Below, one piece after another: positions 61,443 through 64,000 of a stretch of 64,000 nucleotides of DNA. Source of the DNA: Cryobacterium adonitolivorans (GTDB taxonomy: Bacteria > Actinomycetota > Actinomycetes > Actinomycetales > Microbacteriaceae). Within the stretch, counting starts at the first letter, position 1, and each line of letters starts with the position of its first letter. The DNA is taken from assembly GCF_004402695.1 (NCBI RefSeq), contig NZ_SOFL01000053.1, positions 450-64,449 of the forward strand. Direction: 5' to 3'. The notes beneath the pieces were generated by a model. That model made no database searches. It had not been told where the DNA came from and saw only the letters and a program-made list of their open reading frames with translations. Made by a program: the position numbers and the translations under genes.

Positions 61443-61762
61443 AACGCATCGACCACTACGGTAGATGCTTCACCGTCTCGGACCGGTTCGCGGATGGGCT
61501 CGTGAGCTACCTCAACGACGCCGTGACCGCGGGCAAGCCGCTGAGGGAGTTCTTCCCGGTGCGCTGCTACACCACCGACCCGGCCCGGACCCTTGGCGTC
61601 ACCGTCCAGGTGTCCGGCGTGCCGATGCTGGTGTACCCGGCCGATGCGGTCTTCGGCGGCGTCGCCGAGATCGAGGATGACCCGGCTGCCCTGGAACGTT
61701 TGGGCAAACGGCGCGGCTGCCCCAACGCAACGCGCTACGAGCCGTCGGTGGATGGCCGGTAG
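61439..61762 (+). CDS. Hypothetical protein
   Basis: 107 residues from ATG 61439, with GGAG seven bases upstream. Contains LVSYLNDAVTAGKPLREFFPVRCYTTDPARTLGVTVQVSGVPMLVYPADAVF (gapped). No membrane helix and no motif known to me. It lies between the phosphatase pseudogene and the EamA permease; it may be cotranscribed with the latter (39-base gap). Confidence 0.6.
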   Translation: MKRIDHYGRCFTVSDRFADGLVSYLNDAVTAGKPLREFFPVRCYTTDPARTLGVTVQVSGVPMLVYPADAVFGGVAEIEDDPAALERLGKRRGCPNATRYEPSVDGR

Positions 61763-61801
61763 TGTCGTCGGAGTGCCGCAACCGGTCGGCGGGGGAGAAC
61801 A

Positions 61802-62686
61802 GTGACAGCCAAGCGTGACCGCCTCACCGGCGCCGGAGCCCAACTCGTCACCGAGGTGACCATTAACTACGGCTCGTCGTTGGCCGGGCTGCTCATCCCT
61901 GTGGTCGGCTCGCCCGTGGTCGTGGCGATGCGCCAGCTGGTGATGGCGATCACCGTGCTGCCGTTCTACCGGCCCAAGTTCGTCACCTTCACCTGGGCCC
62001 GGCTGTGGCCCGCGCTGCTGCTGGGCGTGGTGCTCGCGGTGATGAACCTCACCTTCTACGAGTCGGTGGACCGGCTCGGCCTCGGCGTGGCCGCGACCAT
62101 CGAGTTCCTCGGCCCGTTCGCCGTGGCCCTGGCCGCCTCCCGCCGCTTCCTCGACTTCGTCTGCGCGGCCGCGGCCGCAGGCGGGGTGTTCCTGCTCACC
62201 TGGTCGGATGGCACGCTCGACCCGTTCGGCATCGCCCTCGCGCTCACCGCGGCGGCGGCCTGGGCCGGCTACATCCTGCTGACCCGCCGGGTGGCCACCC
62301 AGCTGCCGGGTCTGGAAGGCATCACCATCGCCAGCCTGGTCAGTCTGGTGTTGCTCGTTCCGCTGGCGCTGGTCACGGTGGACTACTCGAAGCTTAACTG
62401 GGGCGTGATCGGCCTGCTCGTCGTCGTGGGCGTGCTGTCGTCGGCGTTCCCATACACGCTGGACACGTTCATCCTGCGCCGGATCACCCCGCGGCTCTAC
62501 GCGATCATCACGAGCTTCGGCCCGGTGGTCGCGGCGGTCTTCGGCGTGCTGGTGCTCGGCGAGACCCTGCTGCTGCAGCAGCAGATCGCCATCGTCGTTG
62601 TGTGCACTGCCGCAGGCGCGGCGATCGCTACCCAACGCGAACTACCGGTGTCCGATCTCGAGCGCACCGCCCGCGCCATCCCGTAG
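61802..62686 (+). CDS. EamA-family transporter (DMT superfamily)
   Basis: 294 residues, GTG start. Ten predicted helices as two EamA repeats; the first has LLIPVVGSPVVVAMRQLVMAITVLPF and the second PFGIALALTAAAAWAGYILLTRR. The pattern YESVDRLGLGVAATIEFLGPFAVAL is close to RhtA-type threonine/homoserine exporters. The substrate is unknown. Confidence 0.88.
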   Translation: MTAKRDRLTGAGAQLVTEVTINYGSSLAGLLIPVVGSPVVVAMRQLVMAITVLPFYRPKFVTFTWARLWPALLLGVVLAVMNLTFYESVDRLGLGVAATIEFLGPFAVALAASRRFLDFVCAAAAAGGVFLLTWSDGTLDPFGIALALTAAAAWAGYILLTRRVATQLPGLEGITIASLVSLVLLVPLALVTVDYSKLNWGVIGLLVVVGVLSSAFPYTLDTFILRRITPRLYAIITSFGPVVAAVFGVLVLGETLLLQQQIAIVVVCTAAGAAIATQRELPVSDLERTARAIP

Positions 62687-62786
62687 ACGCCCCCGGCGCC
62701 ATCCGCAAGCGACGATTTTTAGCGACACCGCAGCGCCGACTTGCCGCAGAATCCCTCAGCACAGGCTGACACAGAGGGACCTCACC

Positions 62787-62845
62787 TCGACTTGCCGCAA
62801 ACGGCCCTTTCGACGGCTCCAAACGGGCATGTCGCGGCAACTCGG
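62787..62845. repeat. Intergenic palindrome family, copy 3
   Basis: A 59-base imperfect palindrome: TCGACTTGCCGCAAACGGCCC at the left and GGGCATGTCGCGGCAACTCGG at the right, given with a short centre. A degenerate fourth copy (CCGACTTGCCGCAGAATCCC...GAGGGAC) lies at about 62,733-62,790 just before it. The 223-base gap between the EamA and rmuC genes holds only these. Confidence 0.65.
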
Positions 62846-62909
62846 CGGGGCGCATTGCTCGGCGGGGTGTGCCGCGGCGTGCCGAATGTTGCCGGGGGAG
62901 TTGAGCAGT

Positions 62910-64000
62910 TCAGTCCCGGGTGGGGATCGCTTCCAGGGCGTCGGTTTCCAGCGCGGCCACGAACTCGTAGGCCACCAGCTCGCGCGGGGACTCCTCGATG
63001 CCCACCAGCGGGGCCAGCACCTTCGACTCGTCGAGGGCGTTGAGCTTGCGGGCGGTGGGCAGCACCTGGCGTTCCATCGAGCCGACGAAGCCGTTGTAGT
63101 CCTTCACGGTGCGTTCGATCGCGCGGCCGAGCTTCTCGATGTGGGTGGCCGTGGTGGACAGGCGGGAGTACAGCTCGCGGCTGAGGTCGAAAAGCACCTG
63201 GGCGTCGTGGGTGAGCACGTCCTGCTGCCAGCTGAACGCGACGGTCTTCAGCACAGACCACAGGGTGACGGGGGAGGCCAGCGCGACGCGCTTGCTGAAC
63301 GCGAACTCCATCAGTGACGGGTCGGCCTCCAGCGCCGACGACACCAGTGATTCGCTGGGGATGAAAGCGATCACGAGTTCGGGGGAGGCCTCCAGGCCCT
63401 GCCAGTAAGCCTTGCTGCCGAGCGCCGTGACGTGGTCCCGCACGGCCTTGACGTGCGCCTTCATGAATACAGCGCGCTGGGCGCCATCCGCACCCGTCGC
63501 CGTCGCCGGGATCTGACTGGCCTCGAGGAAGGCGGTGAAGGGCACCTTGGCGTCCACGGCGATGTTCTTGCCGCCCGGCAGGTGCACGACCATGTCTGGC
63601 CGGCCAGCCCCGGCGTCGCTGGTGATGCTGGACTGCACGTCGAAGTCGACCCGTTCGATGAGCCCGGCGGCCTCGACCACGCTGCGCAGCTGGGTCTCGC
63701 CCCAGACACCGCGGGTGTTGTTGGCGCGCAGGGCGGAGGCAAGGGACTCGGCGGTGCTGCGCAGGCGTTCCTCGGACTCGGTGGCCGAGCGCAGCTGTTC
63801 AGTGAGCTCACCGTGCTGCAGGCTGCGCTGCTGCTCAAGCTCGGCGACCTTCTGCTGCATGTTAACCAGGCTGTCTTTCACAGGGGCCAGGGCCTGCAGC
63901 ACCTGGCTCTCCTGCCGGTCCCGTTCGGTGCGCGCGGCCTGGTCGTCGCGCTGCCGGTCGACGATCTCCCGGTACTGGCGTCGCTGGTCGGCGATCTGGT
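62910..64000 (-). CDS. rmuC: DNA recombination protein RmuC (5' end outside the window)
   Basis: At least 363 codons. Coiled-coil N-terminal part (EQQRSLQHGELTEQLRSATESEERLRS, gapped), then the RmuC nuclease-like domain with NNTRGVWGETQL, GRPDMVVHLPGGKNIAVDAKVPF and ELVIAFIPSESLV. The frame runs without a stop to the window edge, so the true start lies beyond 64,000. RmuC limits inversion at short repeats and is related to PD-(D/E)xK nucleases; DxK appears as VDAKVP. Confidence 0.9.
   Translation of the reverse strand, partial: QIADQRRQYREIVDRQRDDQAARTERDRQESQVLQALAPVKDSLVNMQQKVAELEQQRSLQHGELTEQLRSATESEERLRSTAESLASALRANNTRGVWGETQLRSVVEAAGLIERVDFDVQSSITSDAGAGRPDMVVHLPGGKNIAVDAKVPFTAFLEASQIPATATGADGAQRAVFMKAHVKAVRDHVTALGSKAYWQGLEASPELVIAFIPSESLVSSALEADPSLMEFAFSKRVALASPVTLWSVLKTVAFSWQQDVLTHDAQVLFDLSRELYSRLSTTATHIEKLGRAIERTVKDYNGFVGSMERQVLPTARKLNALDESKVLAPLVGIEESPRELVAYEFVAALETDALEAIPTRD

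Noticed and set aside
61307-62635. Minus-strand 442-codon frame opposite the EamA gene
   Set aside because: His/Arg/Gln-rich antisense shadow; the plus strand encodes a clear ten-helix permease.

Overview
The window is chromosomal DNA from a high-GC Gram-positive bacterium, most likely a Microbacteriaceae actinobacterium close to Cryobacterium. The evidence is frequent GTG starts, dense overlapping operons, DUF3039- and DUF7882-type proteins, an NrtR-headed nadABC operon with its own cysteine desulfurase, mycothiol-type arsenate reductases and an actinobacterial Tad pilus locus. This is inference from gene content; no 16S gene is present.

Layout. 1-5.2 kb is a decayed accessory patch: a small SHOCT-like membrane protein, an IS481 transposase remnant fused in frame to a thioredoxin-like fragment, an exported CHRD-like protein, a lipoprotein, broken arsD and arsA, and two intact arsenate-reductase-like phosphatases. 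5.2-16.6 kb holds adhE, the NAD synthesis operon nrtR-nadA-nadB-nadC-nadS (minus strand) and a two-component system. 16.7-25.2 kb holds a nitrilase, a DUF7882 protein, an alpha/beta hydrolase, an ene-reductase, an aminotransferase, two envelope proteins and an HtrA-type protease. 25.3-32.8 kb is a cell-surface glycopolymer cluster: two glycosyltransferases, a CDP-alcohol phosphotransferase, a glycerophosphotransferase-like enzyme, an ABC exporter and a sugar/choline-type nucleotidyltransferase. 33.1-45.7 kb contains an ABC exporter whose ATPase carries a very long Ala/Pro/Lys-rich N-terminus, then pncB, a ketosynthase, murI-rph-rdgB, a cation efflux gene, two DedA proteins and a heme oxygenase. 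A tRNA-Leu(UAG) follows, then the Tad pilus locus from 46 to 60.6 kb. The right end has a broken alkaline phosphatase, an EamA permease and the 3' part of rmuC.

The main discovery is a 9.96-kb integrative element at about 48,980-58,941 that splits tadC. The boundaries can be read to the base. The missing 14 C-terminal TadC codons (FAIFPRLFVLQAGF, stop) lie at 58,940-58,984, and joining the two flanks at a TT dinucleotide restores the reading frame. Joining the two element ends gives an attP with symmetric arms (TTA-N3-ACGTGT-N4-TT-N4-ACACGT-N3-TAA). The element encodes a serine integrase 26 bp from its left end, an HUH-type rolling-circle replication initiator, a small protein resembling Pra-like activators of actinobacterial integrative elements, and a set of 58-bp tandem repeats. 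Its cargo is an HNH nuclease convergent with a DNA methyltransferase, and a 1,072-residue fused PD-ExK nuclease/methylase. No conjugation gene is visible, so it looks like a compact mobilisable or phage-like integrative element carrying restriction-modification functions.

Other signals of note are a family of about 59-bp intergenic palindromes (at least three clear copies), the histone-H1-like tail on the ABC ATPase, the arsDA and phosphatase pseudogenes, and a Tad locus that lacks the usual upstream Ssd/CpaE-type gene.
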